A stretch of DNA of 64,000 bases, from positions 41,857,741-41,921,740 of the forward strand of contig CM041465.1 of assembly GCA_023213395.1 (NCBI GenBank), read 5' to 3'. Positions 46,640 to 59,213 of this stretch are shown in pieces. A model generated the notes under the pieces. That model searched no databases and was not told the origin of the DNA. It was given only the letters and a program-made list of their open reading frames with translations. The translations under genes were made by a program, and so were the position numbers. The DNA is from Cycas panzhihuaensis. Its lineage: Eukaryota > Cycadophyta. Each line of letters begins with the position of its first letter. The stretch's first letter is position 1.

Positions 46640-47950
46640 GTTGTAGGGTCCTATACAACTAAGGCTACAGTTGGGCAGAACAATGAGATCGTTGGTTGTC
46701 GAATAACGCTATCAAAACCCAAGAGTTTCTTGAGGACTTATCTTCTTCAACAACTTACAGGAGTAGACACAGTGATTAATAGTAGTTATGGAGGTGAAAT
46801 TCACCTATTGGCAAGGTTAAGGCATTATATTGGGGTCAAAATGTAGACGTGCAAAGCATTTTTGTAGAGTGAGTTTGCTCTTTAAGGGTCATTCGAAGTT
46901 GGTTGATGAATTGTGGTACTATTTGAGACCAACAAAGTACATTCAAATAGAGATTTAACAATGGCGAGGACAATCAAAGCATCATACAAGTAAGTTGGCT
47001 CTTTTCTTAACAAAGCACCACTAAAATTGATATAAAAATTACCATTTTACCTCAACAAAGTCACATATCTTACCTGAGGGTGAGATTAGAGCCTGTGAAG
47101 GTGGATTTCTATCCTTCATGAGATTGTTAAATAATATTGGTAGGTATACCCTTGATTTATTGATGTGTATGATTGAGTATTGATGGTAGGCGACTTTGTG
47201 TGGTGTGTGCCCTCCTTATTTACAACCATAAGTGTAAATGGTGGTTGGAATAGCATCAAATGCCTTCTTGTATGAGTGATGGATCGTGTAAGGTCGATTC
47301 TTACCAACGGTAAGGTGTTTTTTAAGTGTGTTTATACTTGATCGACTTATGTAAGTTATGTGGCAACCACACCTTAAGAAGTCGGATTGGTGTCTAAGGA
47401 AATATAAAACAACTTCGTTTGATATATTTTATAATGTTTAAACTTTAGTCGATAAAAATAACGTATTATTTGACTTTTAAGCATGTGTGTTGAGTTATAA
47501 GGTTTGCAACCTTTATGAACAATTGTAACCCTTAAGAATATGCTTTTTGGCATATTCCACATAAAAGTGCCATTATAAAAGCCTTATATACCATTGATCA
47601 TTCATATTATTCATTTTTTAAGCCTTATAAAGCCTTTTGAGAGCATTTTTTATGCCAACGTGGATTGGATCCTACTTGGAAGACCGTACACCCAATATTA
47701 TCAAATAATTTTTTTTGCTTGGAGCATATTCTAAGGTATCTTGAGTCATTTTTAAGCTTTTTTTGAGCATTTTGAGAATGATTTTGAACCTTGTTGGTGA
47801 AGGGTGGGTGGTTTTGGCTTGCATAGACATTGTTCAATGTGCCCCAGTGAGTGTGCTTGAGAAGGAGGTGATCATAGTGACATGAGTATTGTCCAGAAGA
47901 TAATAAGTCTAGTGATATTAATTCGTTTTTTAAAGCTCGTTTCTCAAGAT
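46640..47950 (+). other. Leader of Copia G
   Basis: 1.3 kb without a supportable gene. Minus ORFs (47116-47307, 47374-47562, 47625-47837) are unrecognised and lie opposite to element sense. Confidence 0.5.
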
Positions 47951-48775
47951 GGATTATTTGATGCCCAAAGTTATTTTTAATGGCAATATCTTTGGTAAGT
48001 GGAAGGCTAATATGGAGTTAATACTGATAGTGAATCAACCATGAGCGATAACTAAGGCAACAGTGAATACAGTCCCGCTTGACTATAAAGCATGTGTACA
48101 ACTTCAAAAGAAGTTGTTTATAGATGTCGGATTATTAAAACTATCACTGGCGTCAAATCAAAAGGCATTGGTACATAACCTTGATCAGTCAGATGAAATC
48201 TAAATAAAATTGTGTAAAACTTTTAAGAAGAAAAAAATGAATAGACATCTAGCTTTAATGTTGGAGCTTCTCAATTCTACAATAAAAGATGAGACCAACA
48301 TAAATGCCTACCTGAATAAAGTCATTGACTTGAAAAAAAAGCTAAAAGAGTCAAAGGCAAATTTGTGATAATTATATCAAAATTGCCAACTACTTTTGCC
48401 ACTTTCTAGACTATCCATGGTAGAGATGAGATGATGGAGAGAGAAACGTTTGATGGTATAAAAAAACATATTCTAGTAGAGGATACCAAGTTAAAACATC
48501 ATAAGATACTTGGAGGTTCCGAGTTAAGTCAAGCCTTAGTCATGAAGACACAGAAGAGAGAGGTCGTTCAAGAGGAAAAGTTTACATAAAGGTATGGGGA
48601 AGAGTCTCAAGAGAAGAAGAAATTCACTAGCAAATGTAACTATTACAAGAAGGAAGGCCATAGAGTAAAGAATTGTTGGTTCAAGGGACGGGACAAATGC
48701 AAAGTTAGCCAAGATAATAAAAGGAAGAGCGTTGCAGCACACAATGTCAGGGTGTCAACCTTATCAGTTGAACTC
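47951..48775 (+). pseudogene. Copia G gag, broken
   Basis: MPKVIFNGNIFGKWKANMEL begins a Copia gag (LDYKACVQLQKKLFIDVGLL, ALMLELLNSTIKDETNINAY, LNKVIDLKKKLKESKANL). A zinc knuckle CNYYKKEGHRVKNC at 48636-48680 has lost its second Cys (Tyr). Several stops. Confidence 0.75.
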
Positions 48776-48799
48776 TAGACCGCAAAAGTGCATCTCTTT

Positions 48800-50050
48800 T
48801 TAGGAGCAAAACTTTGATACATAGAGTACAGATCATAGTAATGTTGAGATTATCCTTGGAAATGCTCATGTGTTACCAGTTGAAGGTGTTAGCGATGTGT
48901 CCTTAGTAGGTGGTAAGTTTAAAGGGGTCTATTATGTACCCAAGATGCAGTTGAATTTGTTTTCGGCCCCAGAAATTTACAAACAATGAATGAAGGTGAA
49001 ACTTTACAAAAATAGATGTCTAATTAAAAATCCTAAATAGAATTTCTTTATCATTGATATTAAAAAAGTTAAAGATAATTTTTAAGTGTTTCAAAAGTAT
49101 CAATCCTAGAAAAAATTATATGCTTTAATTATCAGCGCAAATGATGTAAGTTATGGCATGATCGCCTAGGTCAATCCTAGAAAAAATTATATGCTTTAAT
49201 TATCAGTGCAAATGATGTAAGTTATGGCATGATCGCTTAGGTCACTTTAATTACAAAAGCATTATCCTATTGAAAAGGTTGAGAATGGTGGAAGGATTAT
49301 CATTTATTTCATATTCAAATGGTGTTTGTGAAGGGTGTATGTATGGAAAGCATTATCGTTATCCTTTTACTCGGGACAATGTTTTGAGAGCCAAGGGGAA
49401 ACTTGAGCTTGTGTATACAGATGTAATGGGACCACTTTGAACCCTTTAATATCTAAATATTGGTATACCTTAGTGTTTATAAACAACTACACCAAGAAAG
49501 CCTAAGTATATTTCTTAAAAAATAAGTCAAAGGTGTTTGATCGTTTTTGTGATTGAAGAGCAAGTGTTGAAAATAAAAGCAATAAAAATATTAAAATACT
49601 GAGAAGTGATAATGGTAAGAAATACGACAATCATGCGTTTAATTAGTTCTACCGAGATCATAATATAAAATAAAAGTTTACTATCTTATATATTGCACAA
49701 CAAAATGGTGTTATAGAGTGAAAAAATCGTACCATGATGGAGATGGCAAGGTGTATAGTGCATTCGAAAATCTTGCCGTCGATATTTTGGATAGAAGTTG
49801 TTGCAACTATCATTTACATTCTAAACACGGTACCCACTCAAACAGTTCGAAGCATGACCCTTGAAGAGAAATAGACCAGTTATTAGTCATTTAAAAACAT
49901 TTTGGTGCATTGAATATGCACACATCCTAAATGAAGGTCGCAAGAAATTAGATCGCAAGAGTTTGAAATGTATTTTTATAAAGTATTCTGATCAAAACAA
50001 AGCTTACAAAGTATGGGATCCATAGAAGAAAATAATTGTAATTAGTCAAT
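48800..50050 (+). pseudogene. Copia G protease and integrase, broken
   Basis: Protease part: VEIILGNAHVLPVEGVSDVS, FKGVYYVPKMQLNLFSAPEI. Integrase: YWYTLVFINNYTKKA at about 49460, ILRSDNGKKYDNHAFN at about 49595, YIAQQNGVIE then a stop and KNRTMMEMARCIVHSK at 49690-49770. A 71-bp direct duplication (49101-49171, 49172-49242) disrupts the pre-integrase region. Confidence 0.75.
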
Positions 50051-50429
50051 ATGTTAAATCTGATAAGTCATCAACATATCATGCTAAAAAGTCATCAAAA
50101 AAGTCATTTTACCCCCCACTACTTCCATTTTTAGATTCTTCAACTAAAGAGAACAATGAACTAGTCGTTGGAATTCAAAAGAATGCTGGACTGAGCGGAA
50201 TCAATAATAGTGAGGAGTTGTCACGTGAAGAAATACCTATAGCATCAAGTACTTTTATACCGTTACAGGCAAGGAAGATGATAGAGGATTCTAGAGTGAC
50301 AATACAAATCCTTATTAATAATAGGAGAACAAAAAGTCAACATGCTAATCGGACTCTTACTAGTAAACACCAAGAACTCTAGTGATCATATTTTGTATGA
50401 TAAAACAAAGGATGATCCACGATAGAGAA
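50051..50429 (+). other. Linker between Copia G integrase and RT
   Basis: Decayed linker coding (KSSKKSFYPPLLPFLDSSTK, SGINNSEELSREE). No separate gene. Confidence 0.5.
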
Positions 50430-51090
50430 CTACAATGGAGGAGGAGTATGATTCACTCATGAAGAATGACACTATGTTTCCTTTGAAGAAGAACTTTGTT
50501 AGATGCAAGTGGGTCTACAAGACTAAGTTTCGCTCTGATTAAGAGGTGGATAAGTATAAGGCCAAACTCGTTATTCAATGGTTTAAGCAAAATGAATGAA
50601 TTGATTATGATAAGATAATTGCGGTAGTCTCCAAGATAATGACGGTATGGTTGATCATTTCCTTAGCAACTGCATATGGTTGAGAGTTACATCAAATGGA
50701 TATTAAGTCTGCATTTCTTAATGGAGATTTAAAGGAGAATATTTATATGTCGCTGCCTCTAGGATTCATTAAAAGATGCCATCAGTATCTTGTGTTCCGA
50801 TTAAAAAAATCACTCTATGGCCTAAAACAAGCACTCAATGCTTGGTATGAGAAGATCAATACCAAGTTGAAGGAAATAGGATTTGTTGTTTCGAATCTTG
50901 ACTCAAATCTATATGTAAAAAGGAGTGGGACCTCAATAGTAGCTATTGTGTCGTATGCGGATGATTCACTCATCGAAGGCAACTGTAATAAGACTATTGT
51001 CACAATCAAGTCCAATTTGCGAGTTACCTTTGATATGGCAGACCTCAGGCCGCTTCACTACTTTTTAAGCATTCAAGTCAGATAGATGGA
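50430..51090 (+). pseudogene. Copia G reverse transcriptase
   Basis: MEEEYDSLMKNDTMFPLKKN, CKWVYKTKFRSD, then the 129-codon open piece 50696-51085: MDIKSAFLNGDLKENIYMSL, RLKKSLYGLKQALNAWYEK, SYADDSLIEGN (YADD in place of YVDD; both catalytic Asp kept) and FDMADLRPLHYFLSIQVR. The best-preserved polymerase in the window. Confidence 0.9.
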
Positions 51091-51920
51091 AAATTGGATT
51101 ATGTTGTTGTAGATACAATGTGTGAAGAACCTATTAGAAAAATTTAGGATGCAAAATTGCAAGCTAGTTGCAACACCATGTGCTAAGGGCACAAAATTAA
51201 AGAAAGACATGGCCAAATCCTCTATAGATTGAATAATGTACTGTTAGATGGTAGGGAGTCTAATCTATTTGATTCATACCAGATTTGGTATCACCTATGT
51301 TGTTGGATTAGTTTCCTAATATATGCAAAATATTTGATAACCATATTGAGTTGCAACAAAGCAAATTCTGAAGTACTTGAAGGGTATGCTCAATCTTGAT
51401 CTCAAATACCTTCATAGTGAAGAGATAAAGTTATATGGCTATATTGATATTGATTGGGGAAGAGACTCTAACAATCAGAAATCTATTGTTAGATACATCT
51501 TTAGTGTTGGTAATAGATTTGGTTTTGTGATAGTCGAATAAGCAATAAATATTGGTGTTTTAATCTACAGAAGTAGAATATCAAGGACTCAATGCTAGTG
51601 CTAAAGAAACTGTATGGTCATTAGGTCTCTTGGAAATTTTTGAAGTTTCAAATGACCATTCAATTATTTTTGCCAATAATCAAAGTACCATTCGTTTGTC
51701 AAAGAATTCAAAGTCTCATGCTCATACAAAGTATATTGAGATACAACACCACTATATTCATGAACAGATCAAGTCAAGAAAGCAGTAGATCAACCATTAT
51801 CCGAATGAATATTAGTTTGCAGACGTTTTCGCCAAAGTGCTTACTGAAGATCAATTCACAAAAATATGTATTGCATTAGGATTCACAAATATTATCCTTA
51901 TGGGAGGATATATTAACAAA
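51091..51920 (+). pseudogene. Copia G RNase H, broken
   Basis: MVGSLIYLIHTRFGITYVVG at about 51250, ILKYLKGMLNLDLKYLHSEE, GYIDIDWGRDSNNQKSIVR at about 51440, then FANNQSTIRLSKNSKSHAHT and KYIEIQHHYIHEQIKS at 51660-51780. Frameshifts in between. Confidence 0.75.
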
Positions 51921-52004
51921 AATAAAGAAGCAAGATAGTTTTGGCCTTCGTGATAACACAATTACTGCAGATTGCAGGTTTTTCACATTCACATTAAAGG
52001 GAGA

Positions 52005-52349
52005 TGTTAATGTGGTATTTGTTTGTTAAACCACTTGTCAATGTTATTGTGGTGGTTTAACTAATGTGATTAACAAAATGGTGCAAGTTATGCGAAGAGT
52101 TATAACATTTGTCAATTGACACCTCTTTAAAGAATTATAAATATCTTAGGAACCTAATATATTCATATCAATCAAGTGGTAATTAATGTGATCAATAAAT
52201 CTTTGTGGTAGATTTTTTCTCAAAAGGATTTCTCACATAAGTCTTGTGTACTATACAATTATTTTTTACGTTTATCTTGTTTGCTTGTTGTGTATGGTAA
52301 AAAGTTCTACAAATATAAACATGTATGTGTTCATTCATGTTTCTTAACA
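52005..52349 (+). repeat. 3' LTR of Copia G
   Basis: TGTTAATGTGG start, TTTCTTAACA end, preceded by a polypurine tract and followed by TATAA. Confidence 0.9.
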
Positions 52350-52354
52350 TATAA

Positions 52355-52785
52355 AATTATTCGCTCCAAAGCTTATTTTCCAAGTCGACAACAAAGTTAG
52401 ACTTCATTTAGACTGTAAAAGATTTAAACATCACCATAAGCTTAAGCCTATCTGTTTTGGTCTTTAAACTATACTTCAAACTATTGGACCAAATGTTTTT
52501 TGACTCGACTTGCCTGCTTATCTGGGCATTCATAATATCGTCAATATCAATCAATTCTAATTGTATAAACCACCATAACTTGAAGTTGAACCCATCGTCG
52601 CTCATCCTTTTGATACCATTCCAAATTTTTATCCTCCCCTTTCACCAAATACCATTATCAACACTCAACAACAACGGACCAAGCAACAGACTACTGCTAC
52701 TTATCTTGTTAGTCAAAAAGGGACTTTGTCCACCAAAGCCAAATGGATTTCTAAAACAATTCTTTCTAAACAGAGAGAAAATAAT
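52355..52785 (+). pseudogene. Gypsy post-integrase tail
   Basis: Remnant of the polyprotein C-terminus resumed after Copia G. In shifted frames I see TATYLVSQKGTLSTKAKWIS, loosely like the end of a Gypsy integrase/chromodomain-type tail, then the polypurine-like GAGAGAAAA before the 3' LTR. The ORFs 52457-52897 (plus) and 52642-52833 (minus) are not separate genes. Confidence 0.45.
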
Positions 52786-53551
52786 GAATATTTGTGTAGT
52801 CCTAATATATATATGCATAAACTTAATATTCATAATATTCTTTAGGTTATTTATGTATCCTCAGCAAAGAATTAAATCATTAATGCATCGCATTTAATAT
52901 GTTCAGCTTGTCATTCAGTCAGAAAGGTTATCATACAGTCAAAAAGGTATATGCTTTGACACAAATACCCCTGGCAACGAATACATCAAAAAATATATGC
53001 CTATGAATCATGGAGCCCATGGAAATGAAAACTTGAGAAAACGTGATGAATCAGAATGCCAAAACAGAAGAAAATGAATTGAAAAAATCGTTAACTTCAC
53101 ACACTAAAGCGACCTACTGTGGAGCTTCTATAGGAAAATCATACGGAAAAATCAACCTTTCAATTGCAATTCCAGTTAAAATGAAGAGTCCTATTAGCGA
53201 GACGCCGGAGACACTGTAAAATGACAAGCAATGCTAGCTTGAGTGCTTGGTGCAGGAACCACATTAGCTGGTGCTAAGGATATCACTTAAAGGGTACTTA
53301 AGAACTTAATTAATAGTTAGGTATACAGACGACATATCCTACATGAAACACCTATGTGTCCTACATACAACAAACTAAAATTTGTATAAATATGTAAGTC
53401 ATTCTTTATAGAAATCAATAAAGGGATAAGTTATTCATTCTTCCTCTTACCTAACTTAAGTCTAAAGTTCCTATCTATGAACAAAACCTAAAGATACTTC
53501 CCTACTTGAATTCTAAGAAAAAGAACTATCCACAAGTCTGAAAGCACATCA
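52786..53551 (+). repeat. Gypsy 3' LTR, split by a GDPDL gene fragment
   Basis: Left part 52786-52859 and right part 53282-53551 match the 5' LTR in order. Between them lies 422 bp of GDPDL 3' exon and flank. The LTR in the 5' copy reads TATGTATCACTTAAAG; here TATGTATC is followed by CTCAGCAAAG (host), and GAGGAT-type host sequence by ATCACTTAAAG. Confidence 0.75.
52860..53281 (-). pseudogene. GDPDL 3'-end fragment, copy 1
   Basis: Matches 58912-59340. Holds about 120 bp from the last coding exon (the segment for the Ser/Ala/Pro-rich linker and GPI-anchor signal) and about 300 bp of 3' flank, with small indels that shift the frame. Embedded in the Gypsy LTR. Confidence 0.85.
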
Positions 53552-53770
53552 TCGTGACTACTTTTATACCTCTATGTTAAATTGTGATTGTTTTTTTGCA
53601 TGATTGTCATGGCAGATTTTTATTACAAATACATAATACTACTTAACAAGGTTATTGATTGTTGAAAGATCATAACTCAAGGGATGCAGCATTCCATAGC
53701 ATGCAATTGTTAGAAATGAACAAGTGATCATGATCACACTGTGTTTGAAGTGAGAGCCAAGTCATTGTGT

Positions 53771-54229
53771 TGTAGTCTTTCCTCGCATATGGTTGTATGT
53801 GCAAATGATCTTGATTATTAATGCTCTAACATGATTAACTTTGTGTGTTTTGATTGTTGTGTATTCCAATATCATGACTGATGCCATGAAAAGTGTGGCA
53901 TACAAATTGTACAACCTGGCACGAAAGCACTTCAAGAATACAGCATACCATCATGGGCATTCCATTGAAATGAATCTCATAAAACATTCATTCGGTCTTT
54001 GTATAGTCTTTCCTTATATATGGTTGTATGTGCAAATGATCTTGATTATTAATGCTCTAACATGGTTAACTTTGTGTGTTTTGATTGTTGTGCATTCCAA
54101 TATCATGATTGATGGCATGAAAATTTTGACATACAAATTGTACAACCCGGCACTGAAGCACTTCAAGAATATAGCATACCATCATGGGCATTCCATTGAA
54201 ATGAATCTCATAAAACATTCATTCACATC
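53771..54229. repeat. ~230-bp direct duplication inside spacer, unit 1
   Basis: 53771-54001 and 54002-54229 are direct copies (both begin T(G/A)TAGTCTTTCCT and end AAACATTCATTC). Repeated in unit 2 (55780-56236) and unit 3 (57798-58252). The two inner copies differ in the same way in every unit, so this duplication predates the 2-kb amplification. ORFs at 53841-54233 and 58049-58258 arise from it. Confidence 0.85.
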
Positions 54230-54878
54230 ATAGGCTACTTATGCATAGTTATGTACATCCTTCAACCATGGTGCGGGCATTATCATTGTCAATAGTCTGG
54301 GATTGATTATTTTGGTTAATCAACCATAGAACAAATGTGCATATTCAACGTAGTCCTATATGATTAATACTTTTGTTGAGGAAAATTGTTTTAGGGTGCT
54401 TGTTTGAGATCTACAATGATATGCATACACACACACACACATATATTGTAAAAAGGTTGTAACTTATAAAAAAAAGTATTGATGAAAAAGTTACAACTTG
54501 AATTGGCTTTGTGATTGGACTTCAATGCTTGAATAATCGCATTTATGTTATATGGATAATCTTATTTATATTATATAGGTGGACACATCCTTCAAATCAT
54601 GGAAAAAGGAACGCTTTCAGAGACATTTTTCAGGGTAAAATATTAGCATTCCCAAATAAAATATTCTCTACAGCTCATTATTTTATTTAATTTTAAAAAC
54701 TGGGATCAACACCAAGTTGATGAAACACAAGAATTACATGATATGATACAAACTTGTAGATCTCCATCCTTTTTTTGAGATTTTTATTTAACAAAACTGT
54801 TGACCCATGTATCCATATTAAGTAAAAGCAGTAGTTTATTCAATGACATCAAGTTGGATTTCGTAACCATACTTCATC
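54230..54878. other. Spacer C remainder with (CA)n
   Basis: Unique-looking AT-rich spacer, also present in units 2 and 3, with a (CA)n/(TA) run at about 54428-54446. No gene seen. Confidence 0.5.
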
Positions 54879-55292
54879 CTCAAGAAAGAATTAAATTATT
54901 AATGCATCGCATTTAATATGTTCACTTGTCATTCGATCGAGAAAGGTTATCATACAACAAAAAGGTATATGCTTTGACACAAATACCCACAACGAATACA
55001 TCAAAAAATATATGCCTATGAATCATGGAGCCCATGGAAATGAAAACTTGAGAAAGCGTGATGAATCGAATGCCAAAAGCGAAGAAAATGAATTGAAAAA
55101 TCGTTAACTTCACACACTAAAGCGACCTGGGTGGAGCTTTATAGGAAAATCATACGGAAAAATCAACCTTTCAATTGCAATTCCAGTTAAAATGAAGAGT
55201 CCTATTAGCGAGACGACAGAGACATCGTAAAATGACAAGCAATGCTAGCTTGAGTGCTTGGTGCGGGAACCACATTAGGCGGTGCTCAGGAT
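54879..55292 (-). pseudogene. GDPDL 3'-end fragment, copy 2
   Basis: As copy 1, with more short indels (for example GTTCACTTGTC for GTTCAGCTTGTC, CCACAACG for CCCCTGGCAACG). Confidence 0.85.
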
Positions 55293-56887
55293 ATCACTTA
55301 AAGGGTACTTAAGAACTTAATTAATAGTTAGGTATACAGACGACATATCCTACATGAAACACCTATGTGTCCTACATACAACAAACTAAAATTTGTATAA
55401 ATATGTAAGTCATTCTTTATAGAAATCAATAAAGGGATAAGTTATTCATTCTTCCTCTTACCTAACTTAAGTCTAAAATTTCTATCTATGAACAAAACCT
55501 AAAGATACTTCCCTGCTTGAATTCTAAGAAAAAGAACTATCCACAAGTCTGAAAGCACATCATCGTGACTACTTTTATACCTCTATGTTAAATTGTGATT
55601 GTTTTTTTGCATGATTGTCATGGCGATTTTATTACAAATACATAATACTACTTAACAAGGTTATTGATTGTTGAAAGGTCATAACTCAAGGGATGCACCA
55701 TTCCATAGCATGCAATTGTTGGAAATGAACAAGTAATCATGATCACACTGTGTTTGAAGTGAGAGCCAAGTCATTGTGTTGTAGTCTTTCCTCGCATATG
55801 GTTGTATGTGCAAATGATCTTGATTATTAATGCTCTAACATGATTAACTTTGTGTGTTTTGATTGTTGTGTATTCCAATGTCATGACTGATGCCATGAAA
55901 AGTGTGGCATACAAATTGTACAACCCGGCACAAAAGCACTTCAAGAATACAGCATACCATCATGGGCATTCCATTGAAATGAATCTCATAAAACATTCAT
56001 TCGTCTTTGTATAGTCTTTCCTTATATATGGTTGTATGTGCAAATGATCTTGATTATTAATGCTCTAACATGGTTAACTTTGTGTGTTTTGATTGTTGTG
56101 CATTCCAATATCATGATTGATGGCATGAAAAGTGTGACATACAAATTGTACAACCCGTCAAGCACTTCAAGAATATAGCATACCATCATGGGCATTCCAT
56201 TGAAATGAATCTCATAAAACATTCATTCACATCATAGGCTACTTATGCATAGTTATGTACATCCTTCAACCATGGTGCGGGCATTATCATTGTCAATAGT
56301 CTCGGGATTGATTATTTTGGTTAATCAACCATAGAACAAATGTGCATATTCAACGTAGTCCTATATGATTAATACTTTTGTTGAGGAAAATTGTTTTAGG
56401 GTGCTTGTTTGAGATCTACAATGATATGCATACACACACACACACATATATTGTAAAAAGGTTGTAACTTATAAAAAAGTATTGATGAAAAAGTTACAAC
56501 TTGAATTGGCTTTGTGATTGGACTTCAATGCTTGAATAATCGCATTTATGTTATATGGATAATCTTATTTATATTATATAGGTGGACACATCCTTCAAAT
56601 CATGGAAAAAGGAACGCTTTCAGAGACATTTTTCAGGGTAAAATATTAGCATTCCCAAATAAAATATTCTCTACAGCTCATTATTTTATTTAATTTTAAA
56701 AACTGGGATCAGCACCAAGTTGATGAAACACAAGAATTACATGATATGATACAAACTTGTAGATCTCCATCCTTTTTTTGAGATTTTTATTTAACAAAAC
56801 TGTTATGCTGACCCATGTATCCATATTAAGTAAAAGCAGGTAGTTTATTCAATGCACATCAAGTTGGATTTCGAACCATACTTCATC

Positions 56888-57307
56888 CTCAAAAAGAATT
56901 AAATTATTAATGCATCGCATTTAATATGTTCAGCTTGTCATTCGATCGAGAAAGGTTATCATACGATCAAAAGGTATATGCTTTGACACAAATACCCCTG
57001 GCAACGAATACATCAAAAAATATATGCCTATGAATCATGGAGCCCATGGAAATGAAAACTTGAGAAAAGCGTGATGAATCGAATGCCAAAGCGGAAGAAA
57101 ATGAATTGAAAAAATCGTTAACTTCACACACTAAAGCAGCCTATTTGGTGGAGCTTTATAGGAAAATCATACAGAAAAATCAACCTTTCAATTGCAATTC
57201 AGTTAAAATGAAGAGTCCTATTAGCGAGACGACAGAGACATCAGAAATGACAAGCAATGCTAGCTTGAGTGCTTGGTGCAGGAACCACATTAGCTGGTGC
57301 TCAGGAT
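56888..57307 (-). pseudogene. GDPDL 3'-end fragment, copy 3
   Basis: As copies 1 and 2. The plus ORF at 57106-57327 is an antisense shadow. Confidence 0.85.
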
Positions 57308-59213
57308 ATCACTTAAAGGGTACTTAAGAACTTAATTAATAGTTAGGTATACAGACGACATATCCTACATGAAACACCTATGTGTCCTACATACAACAAA
57401 CTAAAATTTGTATAAATATGTAAGTCATTCTTTATAGAAATCAATAAAGGGATAAGTTATTCATTCTTCCTCTTACCTAACTTAAGTCTAAAATTCCTAT
57501 CTATGAACAAAACCTAAAGATACTTCCCTGCTTGAATTCTAAGAAAAAGAACTATCCACAAGTCTGAAAGCACATCATCGTGACTACTTTTATACCTCTA
57601 TGTTAAATTGTGATTGTTTTTTTGCATGATTGTCATGGCAGATTTTTATTACAAATACATAATACTACTTAACAAGGTTATTGATTGTTGAAAGGTCATA
57701 ACTCAAGGGATGCACCATTCCATAGCATGCAATTGTTGGAAATGAACAAGTAATCATGATCACACTGTGTTTGAAGTGAGAGCCAAGTCATTGTGTTGTA
57801 GTCTTTCCTCGCATATGGTTGTATGTGCAAATGATCTTGATTATTAATGCTCTAACATGATTAACTTTGTGTGTTTTGATTGTTGTGTATTCCAATGTCA
57901 TGACTGATGCCATGAAAAGTGTGGCATACAAATTGTACAACCCGGCACGAAAGCACTTCAAGAATACAGCATACCATCATGGGCATTCCATTGAAATGAA
58001 TCTCATAAAACATTCATTCAGTGCTGTATAGTCTTTCCTTATATATGGTTGTATGTGCAAATGATCTTGATTATTAATGCTCTAACATGGTTAACTTTGT
58101 GTGTTTTGATTGTTGTGCATTCCAATATCATGATTGATGGCATGAAAAGTGTGACATACAAATTGTACAACCCGTCACTGAAGCACTTCAAGAATATAGC
58201 ATACCATCATGGGCATTCCATTGAAATGAATCTCATAAAACATTCATTCACATCATAGGCTACTTATGCATAGTTATGTACATCCTTCAACCATGGTGCG
58301 GGCATTATCATTGTCAATAGTCTGGGATTGATTATTTTGGTTAATCAACCATAGAACAAATGTGCATATTCAACATAGTCCTATATGATTAATACTTTTG
58401 TTGAGGAAAATTGTTTTAGGGTGCTTGTTTGAGATCTACAATGATATGCATACACACACACACACATATATTGTAAAAAGGTTGTAACTTATAAAAAAAA
58501 GTATTGATGAAAAGGTTACAACTTGAATTGGCTTTGTGATTGGACTTCAATGCTTGAATAATCGCATTTATGTTATATGGATAATCTTATTTATATTATA
58601 TAGGTGGACACATCCTTCAAATCATGGAAAAAGGAACGCTTTCAGAGACATTTTTCAGGGTAAAATATTAGCATTCCCAAATAAAATATTCTCTACAGCT
58701 CATTATTTTATTTAATTTTAAAAACTGGGATCAGCACCAAGTTGATGAAACACAAGAATTACATGATATGATACAAACTTGTAGATCTCCATCCTTTTTT
58801 TGAGATTTTTATTTAACAAAACTGTTATGCTGACCCATGTATCCATATTAAGTAAAACAGGGTAGTTTATTCAATGCAGCATCAAGTTGGATTTCAGAAC
58901 CATACTTCATCCTCAGCAAAGAATTAAATTATTAATGCATCGCATTTAATATGTTCAGCTTGTCATTCAGTCAGAAAGGTTATCATACAGTCAAAAAGGT
59001 ATATGCTTTGACACAAATACCCCTGGCAACGAATACATCAAAAAATATATGCCTATGAATCATGGAGCCCATGGAAATGAAAACTTGAGAAAACGTGATG
59101 AATCAGAATGCCAAAACAGAAGAAAATGAATTGAAAAAATCGTTAACTTCACACACTAAAGCAGCCCTGCTGGTGGAGCTTTTATAGGAAAATCATACAG
59201 AAAAATCAACCTT

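Larger units (their letters stand above)
46287..52349 (+). mobile_element. Copia element G, complete, TSD TATAA
   Basis: A 6.06-kb plus-strand Copia element with perfect TATAA duplications (46282-46286, 52350-52354), LTRs of 343 and 345 bp, a decayed primer site (TAGTATTAAAG at 46630) and polypurine tract CATTAAAGGGAGA. Domain order is gag, protease, integrase, RT, RNase H. It lies just after the Gypsy integrase core. Its own frames have scattered stops; RT is open for 129 codons. Confidence 0.9.
21613..53551 (+). mobile_element. Ty3/Gypsy element, multiply interrupted
   Basis: The same LTR appears at 21613-21838 plus 35533-35643 (5', split by Copia H) and at 52786-52859 plus 53282-53551 (3', split by a host gene fragment). 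Between them, in order and all on plus, are a primer site, gag, retropepsin, RT, RNase H and integrase. Element I interrupts gag, element K the integrase core, and Copia G the region after integrase. Removing the insertions leaves roughly 6 kb of original element. Possible target duplications CCATG (21608-21612) and TCGTG (53552-53556) match at only three of five bases. All frames are broken. Confidence 0.75.

Noticed and set aside
52642-52897. Overlapping ORFs on both strands before the 3' LTR
   Set aside because: Both are shadows of the decayed Gypsy polyprotein tail.
53841-54233. 130-codon plus ORF in the spacer with an internal repeat
   Set aside because: It is created by the ~230-bp duplication, is broken in unit 2 by small indels, and resembles no family. 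Its start is a non-ATG codon.
52860-58911. Satellite array or CRISPR-like array
   Set aside because: Only three units of 2 kb made of identifiable gene and LTR parts; no short spaced repeats and the genome is a plant's.
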